DNA of 64,000 bases from Nostocoides sp. Soil756 (GTDB taxonomy: Bacteria > Actinomycetota > Actinomycetes > Actinomycetales > Dermatophilaceae). Within the stretch, counting starts at the first letter, position 1; each line of letters begins with the position of its first letter. The position numbers and the translations under genes are program-made. The notes below the pieces were generated by a model. It searched no databases, was not told the DNA's origin, and worked only from the letters and a program-made list of their open reading frames with translations. The stretch spans positions 415,417-479,416 of the forward strand of contig NZ_LMSE01000001.1 in the NCBI RefSeq assembly GCF_001428065.1, written 5' to 3'. Shown here piece after piece: positions 24,502-34,742 of this stretch.

Positions 24502-25232
24502 GGTCGCACCCGCTCGGGACCGGTCGCCGTGAACCGGACGACCGCGCCCGGACGGAGCAGGGCCGGGGGGTCACGCCGGACGTCCCAGAGGGCGGCGTCC
24601 GTCGTGCCGATCAGCTGCCAGCCGCCCGGCGAGGCGCGCGGGTAGACCCCGGAGTATCCGCCGGCCAGGCCCACCGACCCGGGCGGGACCGACGGGCGGG
24701 GTGCGGCTCGGCGGGGCACGGCCAGCCGGGGGTCGCCGCCCACGAGGTAGGCGAAGCCCGGGGCGAAGCCGCCGAAGGCCACTCGCCACGGGGTGCCGGT
24801 GTGGGCGGCCACCACCTCGTGCGCGTCCAGGCCGGTGAGGCGGGCCACGTCGTCGAGGTCAGGGCCGTCGTAGCGGACGGCGATCTCGACCACCGGGTGC
24901 CCGAGGGAGCCGGCGGCGAGCGCGCCCGGCGACGGCTCGAGCTCGGCGGCCAGTCGACGCACGTCGGCCGCGAGGATGTCGAGGCGGCCGCCGTCCGTGA
25001 CGTGGAGCAGCACCGTCCGGGCGGCCGGGACGACGTCGCGCACGGTGGCCCAGGGGCCCGCACCGGCGGCGGCGCAGGCCCGGAACGCGGCGTCGAGAGC
25101 CAGGACGGCGCCGATCTCCGACGTTCCGTCCCCATCGCCATCGCCATCGGCCCGGTCGGCCTCGGGCGCGGCGACCTCGACCAGCAGCGCCCGCTCACCG
25201 GCCGGCAGCAGCCGAACCCCGATGCCGCTCAC
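24498..25232 (-). CDS. pxpB: 5-oxoprolinase subunit B
   Basis: This 244-aa KipI-like subunit has [25 protein letters not shown], and the family signature [11 protein letters not shown] with a GWQLIGTT near the C-terminus. An Asp/Gly-rich insert ([13 protein letters not shown]) near residue 30 is unusual and probably a surface loop. GTG start, overlapping the pxpA stop by 4 nt. It forms the B/C complex that completes pyroglutamate cleavage. Confidence 0.87.
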   Translation of the reverse strand: MSGIGVRLLPAGERALLVEVAAPEADRADGDGDGDGTSEIGAVLALDAAFRACAAAGAGPWATVRDVVPAARTVLLHVTDGGRLDILAADVRRLAAELEPSPGALAAGSLGHPVVEIAVRYDGPDLDDVARLTGLDAHEVVAAHTGTPWRVAFGGFAPGFAYLVGGDPRLAVPRRAAPRPSVPPGSVGLAGGYSGVYPRASPGGWQLIGTTDAALWDVRRDPPALLRPGAVVRFTATGPERVRP

Positions 25233-25996
25233 GGCCGGGTGAACGCCTCGAGCCCGATGCCGGCCCGGGCGAGCGCCGTGCGCACCGCCGTCGCCAGCCC
25301 CACCGCGCCCGGGGTGTCGCCGTGGACGCAGACCGACCGCGCCCGGATGCCGACCTCGGTGCCGTCGACGGCGGTGACGACCCCGTCGCGCACCATCCGC
25401 ACGACCCGCTCCGCCACCTCGTCGGGGTCGTGCAGGATCGCCCCGGGCGCGGTCCGGGGCACGAGCCGGCCGTCGGCGTCGTACCCCCGGTCGGCGAACG
25501 CCTCGCCGACCGTGGTCAGCCCCCGCTCGCCGGCCACCCGCAGCAGCACCGACCCCGGCAGCCCGAGCAGGGGCAGGGTCGCGTCGTAGGCGGCCACGGC
25601 ATCCACCACGGCGCCGGCCTGGCCCTCGTCGACGGCGGCCGTCGTGTACAGCGCCCCGTGCGGCTTGACGTAGGCGACGCGGGTACCGGCCACGCGGCAC
25701 ATCGCCTCGAGGGCGCCCAGCTGGTAGAGCACGTCGGCGGTGAGGTCGGCGGCTGCGACGTCCATCCGGCGCCGGCCGAAGCCCGCGAGGTCGCGGTAGC
25801 CGACCTGGGCGCCGACCACCACGCCGCGCTCGGCCGCACGGGCGACGGTGCGCCGCAACGTGGTCGGGTCGCCCGCGTGGAAGCCGCACGCGACATTGGC
25901 GCTGGTGACGACCTCGAGCATCGCGTCGTCGTCGCCCAGCACCCAGGTGCCGAACGATTCGCCGAGGTCGGCGTTGAGGTCGATGTCGAGACTCAC
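25229..25996 (-). CDS. pxpA: 5-oxoprolinase subunit A
   Basis: This 255-aa LamB/YcsF-family protein opens with [11 protein letters not shown] and has [21 protein letters not shown] and [10 protein letters not shown]. It is the component that activates 5-oxoproline. GTG start; TAGCGT lies 7 nt upstream, suggesting a leaderless transcript for the whole pxpABC operon. It is divergent from a PPOX-fold gene with only 54 bp between the starts. Confidence 0.9.
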   Translation of the reverse strand: MSLDIDLNADLGESFGTWVLGDDDAMLEVVTSANVACGFHAGDPTTLRRTVARAAERGVVVGAQVGYRDLAGFGRRRMDVAAADLTADVLYQLGALEAMCRVAGTRVAYVKPHGALYTTAAVDEGQAGAVVDAVAAYDATLPLLGLPGSVLLRVAGERGLTTVGEAFADRGYDADGRLVPRTAPGAILHDPDEVAERVVRMVRDGVVTAVDGTEVGIRARSVCVHGDTPGAVGLATAVRTALARAGIGLEAFTRP

Positions 25997-26050
25997 CGTG
26001 CCGACGCTACCGGCCGCGGGTCGCGCCCGCCGCGGCCGTAGCCTGGGCGT

Positions 26051-26479
26051 ATGGAGCCCTCGCGCCATCCGTTGGCCACCGCGAAGTACGTGCAGCTGAC
26101 GACGTTCCGCCGCAACGGCACACCGGTCGCGACGCCGGTGTGGGTCGCGCCGGCCGCCGACGGCTCGGAGCACCTGGTCGTCATCACCGTCGACGACACG
26201 GGCAAGACCAAGCGGCTCGGGCACACCTCGCGCGTCGAGCTGCGCCCGTGCGACATGCGCGGGCGGGTGGCCGAGGGGGCGCCGAGCTACCGGGGCGAGG
26301 GTGCGGTCGTCCGGGATGCCGCGGAGGTGGCGGCGGTGCGCGCGGCCGTGGTCGCCAAGTACGGGCTGCCGGCGCGCTTCTCGGACCTGGTCGACGCGGT
26401 GACCTCGCGCGTCGGCATCCGGCGGGCGGCGCGGGCCGGCATCCTGCTCACCGTCGAGCCCACGCCCGTCGGCGCCTGA
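26051..26479 (+). CDS. PPOX-class (F420-type) oxidoreductase
   Basis: This 142-aa split-barrel flavin/F420-binding protein has TTFRRNGTPVATPVWVAP near the N-terminus, KTKRLGHTSRVELRPCD and a C-terminal helix with KYGLPARFSDLVD. It resembles small F420H2-dependent reductases of actinobacteria (TIGR03666 group, recalled). The substrate is unknown. TAGCCT ends 6 nt before the ATG and no Shine-Dalgarno is present, so it is probably leaderless. Confidence 0.78.
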   Translation: MEPSRHPLATAKYVQLTTFRRNGTPVATPVWVAPAADGSEHLVVITVDDTGKTKRLGHTSRVELRPCDMRGRVAEGAPSYRGEGAVVRDAAEVAAVRAAVVAKYGLPARFSDLVDAVTSRVGIRRAARAGILLTVEPTPVGA

Positions 26480-26510
26480 GCGGCACGCACCCTCCCCGAG
26501 ACCCCGGTTC

Positions 26511-26569
26511 GTCAGGGTCACCCCGCTTTCGAACCGGGGTGACCCTGACATTTCGGGGTGACCCCGAAA
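26511..26569. terminator. Two adjacent perfect palindromes, probable bidirectional terminator
   Basis: A 15-bp perfect inverted repeat (GTCAGGGTCACCCCG and its complement, 9-nt loop, 26511-26549) is followed at 26551-26569 by TTTCGGGGT-G-ACCCCGAAA. The two share the word GGGGTGACCC, so each arm can pair in more than one way. They lie between the converging PPOX and cspA genes. T and A runs flank the second hairpin, giving it terminator character in both directions. Confidence 0.6.
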
Positions 26570-26596
26570 AGCTGGGAGGGGCGGTGGGAAACGCAC

Positions 26597-26627
26597 GACC
26601 GCCGCCCGGCGAGGCCGGACGGCGGTC
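26597..26627 (-). terminator. cspA terminator hairpin
   Basis: Outer arms GACCGCCG/CGGCGGTC and inner arms CCGGC/GCCGG form a near-continuous stem with a GAG loop. It is positioned 35 nt after the cspA stop on the minus strand. Confidence 0.6.
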
Positions 26628-26661
26628 ATGAGGTGCGCCCGAGGGCGCGGGGGGTCTCAGG

Positions 26662-26865
26662 TCAGAGAACGGTGATGTTCGCGGCCTGCGGACCCTTGGG
26701 GCCCTGCTGGGTCTCGTACTCGACCTTGGCGTTCTCGTCGAGCGAGCGGTACCCGCTGGAGTTGATGGCCGAGTAGTGGGCGAAGACGTCGGCGGAGCCG
26801 TCGTCGGGGGCGATGAAGCCGAAGCCCTTCTCGGCGTTGAACCACTTCACGGTGCCAGTAGCCAT
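26662..26865 (-). CDS. cspA: Cold shock protein
   Basis: This 67-aa single CSD protein binds single-stranded RNA/DNA and prevents RNA structure. RNP1 is KGFGFIAPD and RNP2 is [20 protein letters not shown] leads. Length is standard. The ATG giving MATGTVKWF is the usual start; an in-frame ATG 36 codons upstream lies inside the untranslated leader and is rejected. It stands alone between convergent and divergent genes, with a long leader and its own terminator. Confidence 0.95.
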   Translation of the reverse strand: MATGTVKWFNAEKGFGFIAPDDGSADVFAHYSAINSSGYRSLDENAKVEYETQQGPKGPQAANITVL

Positions 26866-27010
26866 GTTGGCCTTCTTTCCGGGTGGGCGCTCCGCGTGTC
26901 GGAGTCGCCCGGCGTTGGTGATGCTTGCTGCGTACCTCTGATCGGAAAGTGCCTCGGGCCCCGGCGGGGCCATGCTGCTACTACGTCACAACGGAAAGCT
27001 CAACAACTGG
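26866..27010 (-). promoter_or_regulatory. Long cspA leader with candidate promoter
   Basis: On the minus strand, TTGTTG is followed after 17 bp by TAGTAG, and then by about 110-120 nt before the ATG. The leader holds a stable hairpin (GGCCCC-GCC-GGGGCC). Long structured leaders are typical of cold-shock genes and often act as thermosensors, but this one is only predicted. Ribosome-binding site: GGAAAGAAGG. Confidence 0.4.
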
Positions 27011-27043
27011 TGACGAGCGTAGCGGGTCCTGGCGAGATCCGCC

Positions 27044-27463
27044 TCATCGGGGGCGCTCGTCCGCCACGAGCCGCCCCAGTGCCCATCGCGCGACCGGCGC
27101 GTAGGCCACCACGACAGGCCACAGCGAGTGCACCCGCGCCCACCCCGTGCTCCCCCCACCGGCGGCCTCGACCCCGTGCTCGAAGCGCAGCCGCAACGGG
27201 CCCGACCGCACGCTCCAGGCCCACACCCGCGCCTCGTGGTCGACGGCGTCGATGCGGAAGACCGCCACCACCCCCGCCGGCCCCGTGACCCGTCCGCTCG
27301 TGCCGGGGCGGATGACGGTGTGCGGGTAGTCGACCTCGCGGATCTGCGGCGCCCACTCCGACCAGCGCCGCGGCTCGGTGTAGCGCGCCCAGGCGTGCTC
27401 CGGGCCGAGCGGACCGGTGGCCTGGACGCGCAGGCTGCCGAGGGCGAGCGAGGGGAGGTCCAC
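27044..27463 (-). CDS. SRPBCC (polyketide cyclase/dehydrase-like) protein
   Basis: This 139-aa START-like helix-grip protein has HAWARYTEPRRWSEWAPQI at residue 20, a typical SRPBCC entry loop. Beta-strands follow (VVAVFRIDAV, ARVWAWSVRSG, LRLRFEHGVE), and a C-terminal helix contains PVARWALGRL. It probably binds a hydrophobic ligand; the substrate is unknown. GTG start chosen because the preceding sequence lies in the divergent promoter gap with the Rieske gene (78 bp). That neighbour and the carotenoid cluster nearby suggest, but do not prove, an isoprenoid connection. Confidence 0.72.
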   Translation of the reverse strand: MDLPSLALGSLRVQATGPLGPEHAWARYTEPRRWSEWAPQIREVDYPHTVIRPGTSGRVTGPAGVVAVFRIDAVDHEARVWAWSVRSGPLRLRFEHGVEAAGGGSTGWARVHSLWPVVVAYAPVARWALGRLVADERPR

Positions 27464-27541
27464 GCGCCCATGGTGGCGCACCGTCGAACCTCGTGGTGGC
27501 GGGGTCGCCGCCCCGGGCCGGGCGCGACTAGCGTGGAGGAC

Positions 27542-28555
27542 GTGAGCCTCCTCCGGACCGACCGTTCCTGGCGCGCGGAGGTCCGCGGCCGGGTGCCGGT
27601 CCGCTACCTCCCGCAGACCACGCCCGACCACCTGCGCGGCACCTGGCGCGAGGCCCGCCCGGCCCGCATCGACGCCGCCCTGGCCGCGGCGCAGCGCCGG
27701 CCCACCCACGGCTGGCTGGTCGCCGGCGCTTCGGACGAGGTCCCGGGCCGGCGCTCGGTGGTGCGGACCGTCGCCGGCCGCGAGGTCGTGCTCTGGCGGG
27801 ATGCCGGGGGCGCGCTGCTCGCCGGGCCGGGCGCCTGCCCGCATCTCGGGGCCCGCCTGCACGACTGCGACGTCGTCGACGGCACGGTCCTCTGCCGGTG
27901 GCACGGGATGCCGCTGGGCCGCGACTCCGACCCGCCCTGGGCCACCTACGCCGCGTACGACGACGGGGTGCTGGTCTGGGTGCGCCTCGGCCCGGTCGAA
28001 GACGGTGCCGAGCCCACCGACCGCCCGGTGCTGGCCGCCCGCCCGGCCCCCGAGGGCGCCATCGCCTCGGTCGTCTCGCTGGCCGCGACGTGTGAGCCGC
28101 GCGACATCGTGGCCAACCGCCTCGACCCCTGGCACGGCGCGTGGCTGCACCCCTACGCCTTCAGCGACCTGCGGGTCGACGACGCCGCGTCCAGCGACGA
28201 CCGGCTCGTGCTGGACGTGGCCTACCGGCTGGGGCGCACCTTCGCGGTGCCGGTGCGGGCCGAGTTCACCTGCCCCGACTCGCACACCATCGTCATGACC
28301 ATCACCGACGGCGAGGGCACCGGCAGCGTCGTCGAGACGCACGCGACGCCGCTGACCGCACCCGGCGCCCATCCCGCCCGCACCGTGATGACCGAGGCCA
28401 TCGTCGCGACCTCCGACCGGGTCGGCTTCGGGGTCGCCCGGCGGATGGCGTCGCTGGTGAAGGTGGGGATGCGGGCCTCGGCCGTGCAGCTGTGGGCCGA
28501 CGACCTGATGTACGCCGAGCGGCGCTACGCGCTGCGGCGGGGCGCCGTCGGCTGA
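27542..28555 (+). CDS. Rieske [2Fe-2S] protein with DUF5914-like C-terminal domain
   Basis: This 337-aa soluble protein has complete Rieske ligands, Cys99/His101 (CPH) and Cys118/His121 (CRWH). The 200 residues that follow contain DIVANRLDPWHGAWLHPYAF, reminiscent of a mononuclear-iron site, and resemble the actinobacterial DUF5914 domain from memory. This could be a ring hydroxylase or desaturase-type oxygenase. It lies about 1.7 kb from the crtU end of the carotenoid operon, and Rieske enzymes do modify carotenoid end groups; a link is inferred only. GTG start; TAGCGT lies 7 nt upstream, with GGAGGA between. Confidence 0.72.
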   Translation: MSLLRTDRSWRAEVRGRVPVRYLPQTTPDHLRGTWREARPARIDAALAAAQRRPTHGWLVAGASDEVPGRRSVVRTVAGREVVLWRDAGGALLAGPGACPHLGARLHDCDVVDGTVLCRWHGMPLGRDSDPPWATYAAYDDGVLVWVRLGPVEDGAEPTDRPVLAARPAPEGAIASVVSLAATCEPRDIVANRLDPWHGAWLHPYAFSDLRVDDAASSDDRLVLDVAYRLGRTFAVPVRAEFTCPDSHTIVMTITDGEGTGSVVETHATPLTAPGAHPARTVMTEAIVATSDRVGFGVARRMASLVKVGMRASAVQLWADDLMYAERRYALRRGAVG

Positions 28556-28598
28556 CGCGGCACTGGCCGGGCGCGCGCCGGGCTCCTACCCTGTCGGC

Positions 28599-28970
28599 AT
28601 GGCCGAGCACCGCATCTTCAGCACGAGCCTCGCCGACATCCACGCGCTCTACGTGGCCAAGGTCGAGCGCAAGGGGCACACCCGGGCGGAGGTCGACGAG
28701 GTCCTCCGGTGGCTCACCGGGTACGACCAGGCGGGTCTCGAGCGGGTGCTGGCCGACGGCACCGACCTGCGGACCTTCTTCGCGCAGGCGCCGGCGATGA
28801 ACCCGCACACCGGCCTCATCACGGGCGTGGTCTGCGGCATCCGGGTGGAGGAGATCGAGGACCCGCTGATGCAGCAGATCCGGTGGATGGACAAGCTCGT
28901 CGACGAGCTCGCGCGCGGCAAGCGGATGACCTCGATCCTGCGCGAGCCGAAGGCGCCGGCCGCCCGCTGA
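28599..28970 (+). CDS. DUF2200 family protein
   Basis: This 123-aa cytoplasmic protein begins HRIFSTSLADIHALYVAKVERKGHTRAEVDEVLRWLTGYDQ in overlapping segments that are the recognisable DUF2200 pattern, followed by FFAQAPAMNP and GVVCGIRVEEIEDPLMQ. The function is unknown. TACCCT ends 6 nt before the ATG with no Shine-Dalgarno, so the mRNA is probably leaderless. Confidence 0.8.
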   Translation: MAEHRIFSTSLADIHALYVAKVERKGHTRAEVDEVLRWLTGYDQAGLERVLADGTDLRTFFAQAPAMNPHTGLITGVVCGIRVEEIEDPLMQQIRWMDKLVDELARGKRMTSILREPKAPAAR

Positions 28971-29021
28971 GAGGCTGCGAACCGGACGCGTTCCGCCCGC
29001 CGCCCGTGCCAGGGTGGCGGG

Positions 29022-30116
29022 ATGAGCGCAGCGGCCGAGGTGTCCGTCCCGTGGGGGCAGGCGCTGGCGTGGCGGCTCGGGCGGCAGCTGCTCGACCCGG
29101 TGGGGTCCGCGTCGGCGGCCGACGTCGTGCGCCGGCTGGGAGCGGTCCCCTCGATGGACGAGTCCCTGGCCGAGCTGGCCGTGCGGACCCGCTGCACCAC
29201 CTCGCGCCCCGGCGAGCTGGCTCGGGCGCTGACGGCCGGGACCGTCGTGAAGGTCTTCGCCTTCCGGGGCGCCGTGCACTACCTCTCGGCCGAGGACGGC
29301 GGGATGTACCTCGCGCTGCGCGCCGCGGGCCGCCAGTGGGAGCGCACCAGCTGGGTCGAGTACTACGGGCTGACGCCGCAGGCCTGGCCCGACTTCCGCG
29401 CGGCCGTGCGCGAGGCGCTGACCGACGGTCCGCTGACGGTCGGCGAGCTGGGCGAGGCGCTGGCGGCGCACCCCGAGTACCGGCACCTGGTGCCGGTGTT
29501 CGAGGAGGGTGCCGGCACCCTGGTGAAGCCGCTGACCTGGCAGGGCGACATGGGGTTCGCGGCGCCGCGCGACGGGCGGGCGACGTTCCAGCGCCTCGAC
29601 ACGAACCCGCACTGGCGCGGCATCCCGCTGCTGGAGGAGGCCGGGCCGCGGGCGGTCGAGGCGTACCTGGAGGCGTACGGTCCCGCGACGCGCGACGCCC
29701 TCCACCACTGGCTGGGCGACGGGCTCAGCGCCGGGACGCGGCGGATCGACGGCTGGCTCGCGGGCCTGGCCGACCGCGTGGTCGAGGTCGACGTCGAGGG
29801 CACGCCCGCACTGCTGCTGCGCGACGACGTGGACGACCTGCTGGCGACCGAGCCGTCGGATGCCGTGCGCCTGCTGCCGGGGCACGACCCGTGGGTGATG
29901 GGGCCGGGGACCCAGGACGAGCACGTCGTGCCCGCGGCGCGGCGCGAGGCGATGACCCGCAAGGCCAACCCCGTGCTCGAGGGCGGGGTGGTGCGGGGGA
30001 CCTGGACCCGGCGTGGGGACGAGGTCAGAGTGACGTGGCTCGACGGCCGGCCGCGGCCCGTCGCCGCGATCGCGCGGGAGGTCGAGCGGCTGGCCGGCAT
30101 CCTCGGGGACGGCTAG
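29022..30116 (+). CDS. Winged-helix DNA-binding protein, AlkZ-like (HTH_42)
   Basis: This 364-aa protein has the tandem winged-helix pattern of the AlkZ/YcaQ group: LAWRLGRQLLDP near residue 15, VKVFAFRGAVHYLSAEDGGMYLALR, ATRDALHHWLGDG, and the C-terminal LLPGHDPWVMGPGTQDEHVVP. Some members unhook DNA interstrand crosslinks as glycosylases, but the paired Gln catalytic motif is not evident here. A repair or regulatory role is therefore open. Its TAG stop abuts the far end of a 76-nt repeat. CAGGGT lies 6 nt upstream of the ATG. Confidence 0.75.
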   Translation: MSAAAEVSVPWGQALAWRLGRQLLDPVGSASAADVVRRLGAVPSMDESLAELAVRTRCTTSRPGELARALTAGTVVKVFAFRGAVHYLSAEDGGMYLALRAAGRQWERTSWVEYYGLTPQAWPDFRAAVREALTDGPLTVGELGEALAAHPEYRHLVPVFEEGAGTLVKPLTWQGDMGFAAPRDGRATFQRLDTNPHWRGIPLLEEAGPRAVEAYLEAYGPATRDALHHWLGDGLSAGTRRIDGWLAGLADRVVEVDVEGTPALLLRDDVDDLLATEPSDAVRLLPGHDPWVMGPGTQDEHVVPAARREAMTRKANPVLEGGVVRGTWTRRGDEVRVTWLDGRPRPVAAIAREVERLAGILGDG

Positions 30117-30191
30117 GCACCGGGACCTTGGGGTTCGCACCCCTACCGAAGCGGTGCGAGGGTGAAGGTTCCCGCAGGGGGCGAAAAAGTT
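30116..30191 (-). repeat. 76-nt post-stop element, copy B
   Basis: On the minus strand it begins AACTTTTTCGCCC 10 nt after the crtU stop. Its far end touches the last base of the converging winged-helix gene, so it fills the whole intergenic gap. It differs from copy A at about 12 of 76 positions by hand alignment. Confidence 0.85.
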
Positions 30192-30201
30192 GCCCGGGGG
30201 G

Positions 30202-31835
<1,634 letters not shown>

Positions 31836-31839
<4 letters not shown>

Positions 31840-32573
31840 GACGGCGAGCTCCCCACGACGGTGTGCACGACGTCGCTCTGCCACCCGGGGTACGTGCGGT
31901 GCCGGACGTCGACCAGCCCCACCTCCTGCAGCCGCCGGCAGATGCGCGCCACCGAGTCGAAGTCGCGCACGCTGGTGTACAGGTAGCGGTGCAGCGGCAC
32001 GTCGGAGCGCTTCAGCACGGCCAGCGGGATGATGATGCCGTGGCACACCGCCGCCCAGATGGCCTGGGCGCGAACGCTACCCGCCACCGAGTAGTCGTGG
32101 ATGACGAACGCGCCGCCGGGCCGCAGGACCCGCGCCACCTCGGCCACCAGGGCCGCGCGGTCGGGCACGTTGCGCAGCAGGTAGGCCCCGAGCACGCCGT
32201 CGACCGAGGCGTCGGGCTGCTCGCGCAGGTAGGCCACGGCATCCGCGACGACGAGCTCGACGCCCGGGCGCCAGGCCTTGGCCCGGGCCTGCGCCACCAT
32301 GCCCTCGGAGGCGTCGACGCCGGTGACCGACAGCCCGGACGCCGAGCGGCCGGCGGCCTCCCAGGCGTCGAGGAGGGCCTGGGTCGAGGCCCCGGACCCG
32401 CAGCCGAGGTCGAGCACCCGCGCCGACCCCGCACCCGACGGCATCCGGGCGACGAGCGCCTCGGCCGCGGTGCGCAGCTGGTCGTGGTACCCGGGCGACA
32501 GGGCCACCATGGCGTCGTACGTCGGGGCGGCGCGGTCGAACGCGTCGGCCAGTACCCACTCGCGGCCGGTCAT
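31836..32573 (-). CDS. SAM-dependent methyltransferase in carotenoid operon (CrtT-like)
   Basis: This 245-aa class I methyltransferase has motif I VLDLGCGSGAST at about 50-60, the acidic residue in VTGVDASEGMV, and post-motif RVLRPGGAFVIHDYS. It resembles the methyltransferase found beside crtU in streptomycete isorenieratene clusters (crtT). Its substrate there is not settled. ATG overlaps the crtYd stop by 4 nt and its stop overlaps the crtU start. The UbiE-like LRNVPDRAALVAEVARVL segment hints at a quinone- or isoprenoid-type substrate. Confidence 0.75.
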
Positions 32574-32890
32574 CCGGCCACCTCCTCGTCTCGTCGACCC
32601 CAGCGGACCCAGAGCAGGATCGTGAGGGTCACCATGCTGAACCCGAAGAGGTAGTCCTCGACGGGGATGTCCCAGGGGACCCGCACGCCCAGCGTCTGCG
32701 ACTCGTCGTAGATGACGATCGGCGCCGAGAGCTTGGTGAGCCAGCCGTCGACCAGCACCTGGAAGGCGAACACGATCGCCATCGACAGCCAGTACTGGAG
32801 ACGGCCGAACACCCCGGTGCGCAGCCAGAACAGCTCGACCGCCGCCGTCAGCAGCACCGACAGCACGGCCAGGGCGGTGTACTCAGGCAT
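32570..32890 (-). CDS. crtYd: Lycopene cyclase subunit d
   Basis: This 106-aa membrane protein has three predicted helices and carries the conserved VPWDIPVEDYLFGFSMVTLT segment. It is half of the heterodimeric actinobacterial lycopene beta-cyclase and works with CrtYc to cyclise both ends of lycopene to beta-carotene. Its ATG lies 8 nt inside the end of crtYc. The last 10 residues are charged and cytoplasmic. Confidence 0.88.
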   Translation of the reverse strand: MPEYTALAVLSVLLTAAVELFWLRTGVFGRLQYWLSMAIVFAFQVLVDGWLTKLSAPIVIYDESQTLGVRVPWDIPVEDYLFGFSMVTLTILLWVRWGRRDEEVAG

Positions 32891-33233
32891 CGCCGGCCTC
32901 CCGCCGCGACGCGCGGCGGCGCAGCAGCCCGAGCATGGTGCCGACCGCCTCGTAGGTGAGCAGCCCGCAGATCGGGATGACGACGAAGAACACCAGCTCC
33001 TCGAGGGGCACCCGCAGCGGCAGCAGGATGCCGGTGGTGTAGCGCTCGCTGTAGGTCCAGTGCCCGCGCACGATGCCGAGGACGTCCCAGGCGACGAACA
33101 GTGCGACCACCGGCAGCAGCGCCACCAGGAGCCGCACCGGGCGGCGGTAGACGCGCGCCCGGAGGACGAACTCGAGCGGCAGGGTGATGAGGAGGCACCC
33201 CGCCATGAGCAGCAGGTACTGGTAGCGGTCCAC
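32883..33233 (-). CDS. crtYc: Lycopene cyclase subunit c
   Basis: This 116-aa membrane protein has three hydrophobic helices and the family signature LLPLRVPLEELVFFVVIPICGLLTYEA. It pairs with CrtYd. GTG start, only 3 nt after the crtB::idi stop, so translation is surely coupled. The split Yc/Yd form, rather than a fused or CrtY/CrtL enzyme, is typical of Micrococcales and Brevibacterium. Confidence 0.88.
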   Translation of the reverse strand: MDRYQYLLLMAGCLLITLPLEFVLRARVYRRPVRLLVALLPVVALFVAWDVLGIVRGHWTYSERYTTGILLPLRVPLEELVFFVVIPICGLLTYEAVGTMLGLLRRRASRREAGDA

Positions 33234-33236
33234 CGC

Positions 33237-34742
33237 TCAGACCATCCCGGCCGGCACGGCCCGCGCGGCCTCGGGGAGCTCGGCGCGGTCGGCGGCCGGC
33301 CACGCGAGCGGGTCGGGGCCGAGGGCCGTCAGCAACGGCATCTGCTCGGCGCACCACGGCGAGACGGTGCGTCGCCCGGCCAGCACGTCGGCGCTGAACT
33401 CGCCCCACGGCACCCAGCCGGCGTCGTCGACCTCGGCCGGGTCGGGCGCCAGCGCCGGGTCCTCGACCCGCGCCACGAACACCGGGCACAGCTCGTGCTC
33501 GACGACCTGCCCCATCGCGGCGCGGTACCGGAAGCGCGGCAGCACGAGACGCAGCTCCCCGACCTGGACGCCCAGCTCGTCGCCGGCGCGGCGGCGCACG
33601 GCGTCCTCGAGGTCCTCGCCCGGCAGCGGGTGGCCGCAGACGGTGTTGGTGACGACGCCGGGGAAGCTCGGCTTGCTGGCCGCCCGGGTGGTGACCAGGA
33701 GGCGCCCAGCGGGGTCGAGCACGTAGCAGGAGAAGGCCAGGTGCAGCGGGGTGTCGTCGTGGTGCACCTGCGACTTGGGTGCGGTGCCCAGGGCCCGGCC
33801 GGCGTCGTCGACGAGCACGACCGGGTGGTCGGCCACCCAGCCCAGCGCGGGCGCCGCCGCGGCCCGGTCGGCGCGCACCAGGCGCATCGGCTCGCGCGCG
33901 GTCACCATCCGGGCCGACAGCGCGACCTTCTCGCGGGTGGGGACGCGGACCCGGGCGGTGAAGACGTCGGTGTCGGCGGCCTCGATGCGCTCGAGGATGC
34001 GGGCGTAGAGGACGCGCGCGGTGGCCACGCAGCGGCGCGAGGCCGGCGGCAGGGTGGGGATGCCCTCGTCCGCCTCGCGGTAGAGGCGCCGGTTGCGCGC
34101 GACCTCGAAGGCCATCAGGGCCCGCCACTCGGGGGTGACGCGTCGCTCCCACGGGTCGGCCCCGAAGCGGCGCAGGTCCTCCTGGGGGACGTAGACCCGG
34201 CCGCGGTCGAGGTCCTCGCCGACGTCGCGCAGGAAGTTGGTGAGCTGGAAGGCCAGGCCCAGGGCCCGGGCCGGGGTGCGGGCCTCGGCGCCGGGCTCGA
34301 GCACCGGCAGCATCATCTCGCCGATGACCGCGGCGCTGCCGTCCATGTAGCCGAGCAGGTCGTCCCAGGTCTCGTAGGTGGTGCGGCTGAGGTCGGTGCG
34401 CATGGCGCCGAAGAAGCGCGCGAAGCACTCGTCGGGGATGCCGCAGGCCCGCACCGTCTCGGCCACGGCCGCCAGCACCGGGTCGGCGGAGCCGCCGTCG
34501 GCCAGGGCCGACCAGAAGGAGGCCTCGAACGCGTCGAGCGCGGCCCCGGTGGCCGCGCCCGGCTCGGGCCCCGCGAGGTCGACGATGTCGTCGGCCCGGC
34601 GGGCCAGGGTGTAGATCGCATGCACGTGCCGGCGCCGCGCGGCCGGCAGCAGCCGGGCGCCCCACCAGTAGGTGGTGCCGTAGCGCCGGGTGACGTCGGC
34701 GCACTCGGCGTAGCCGCGCGCCAGGAGGGTGGGCTCGCTCAT
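33237..34742 (-). CDS. crtB-idi: Phytoene synthase fused to isopentenyl-diphosphate isomerase
   Basis: This is one 501-codon frame with two complete enzymes. Residues 1-295 are phytoene synthase, which condenses two GGPP: Asp-rich motifs are D51/D52/D55 in RRADDIVD and D173/D177 in RDVGEDLD, plus QLTNFLRD. Residues 303-480 are type 1 IPP isomerase: metal His327, His334 and His371, catalytic Cys369 in TNTVCGHP and Glu417 in VEHELCPVF. The linker of a few Ala-rich residues has no stop. ATG overlaps the crtI stop by 4 nt. The fusion would supply DMAPP at the site of carotenoid synthesis. Usually idi is a separate gene. Confidence 0.87.
   Translation of the reverse strand: MSEPTLLARGYAECADVTRRYGTTYWWGARLLPAARRRHVHAIYTLARRADDIVDLAGPEPGAATGAALDAFEASFWSALADGGSADPVLAAVAETVRACGIPDECFARFFGAMRTDLSRTTYETWDDLLGYMDGSAAVIGEMMLPVLEPGAEARTPARALGLAFQLTNFLRDVGEDLDRGRVYVPQEDLRRFGADPWERRVTPEWRALMAFEVARNRRLYREADEGIPTLPPASRRCVATARVLYARILERIEAADTDVFTARVRVPTREKVALSARMVTAREPMRLVRADRAAAAPALGWVADHPVVLVDDAGRALGTAPKSQVHHDDTPLHLAFSCYVLDPAGRLLVTTRAASKPSFPGVVTNTVCGHPLPGEDLEDAVRRRAGDELGVQVGELRLVLPRFRYRAAMGQVVEHELCPVFVARVEDPALAPDPAEVDDAGWVPWGEFSADVLAGRRTVSPWCAEQMPLLTALGPDPLAWPAADRAELPEAARAVPAGMV

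Noticed and set aside
26866-26973. 36-codon N-terminal extension of cspA
   Set aside because: Cold shock proteins start at the conserved MATGTVKWF, and the upstream part lies in a structured leader with its own hairpin.
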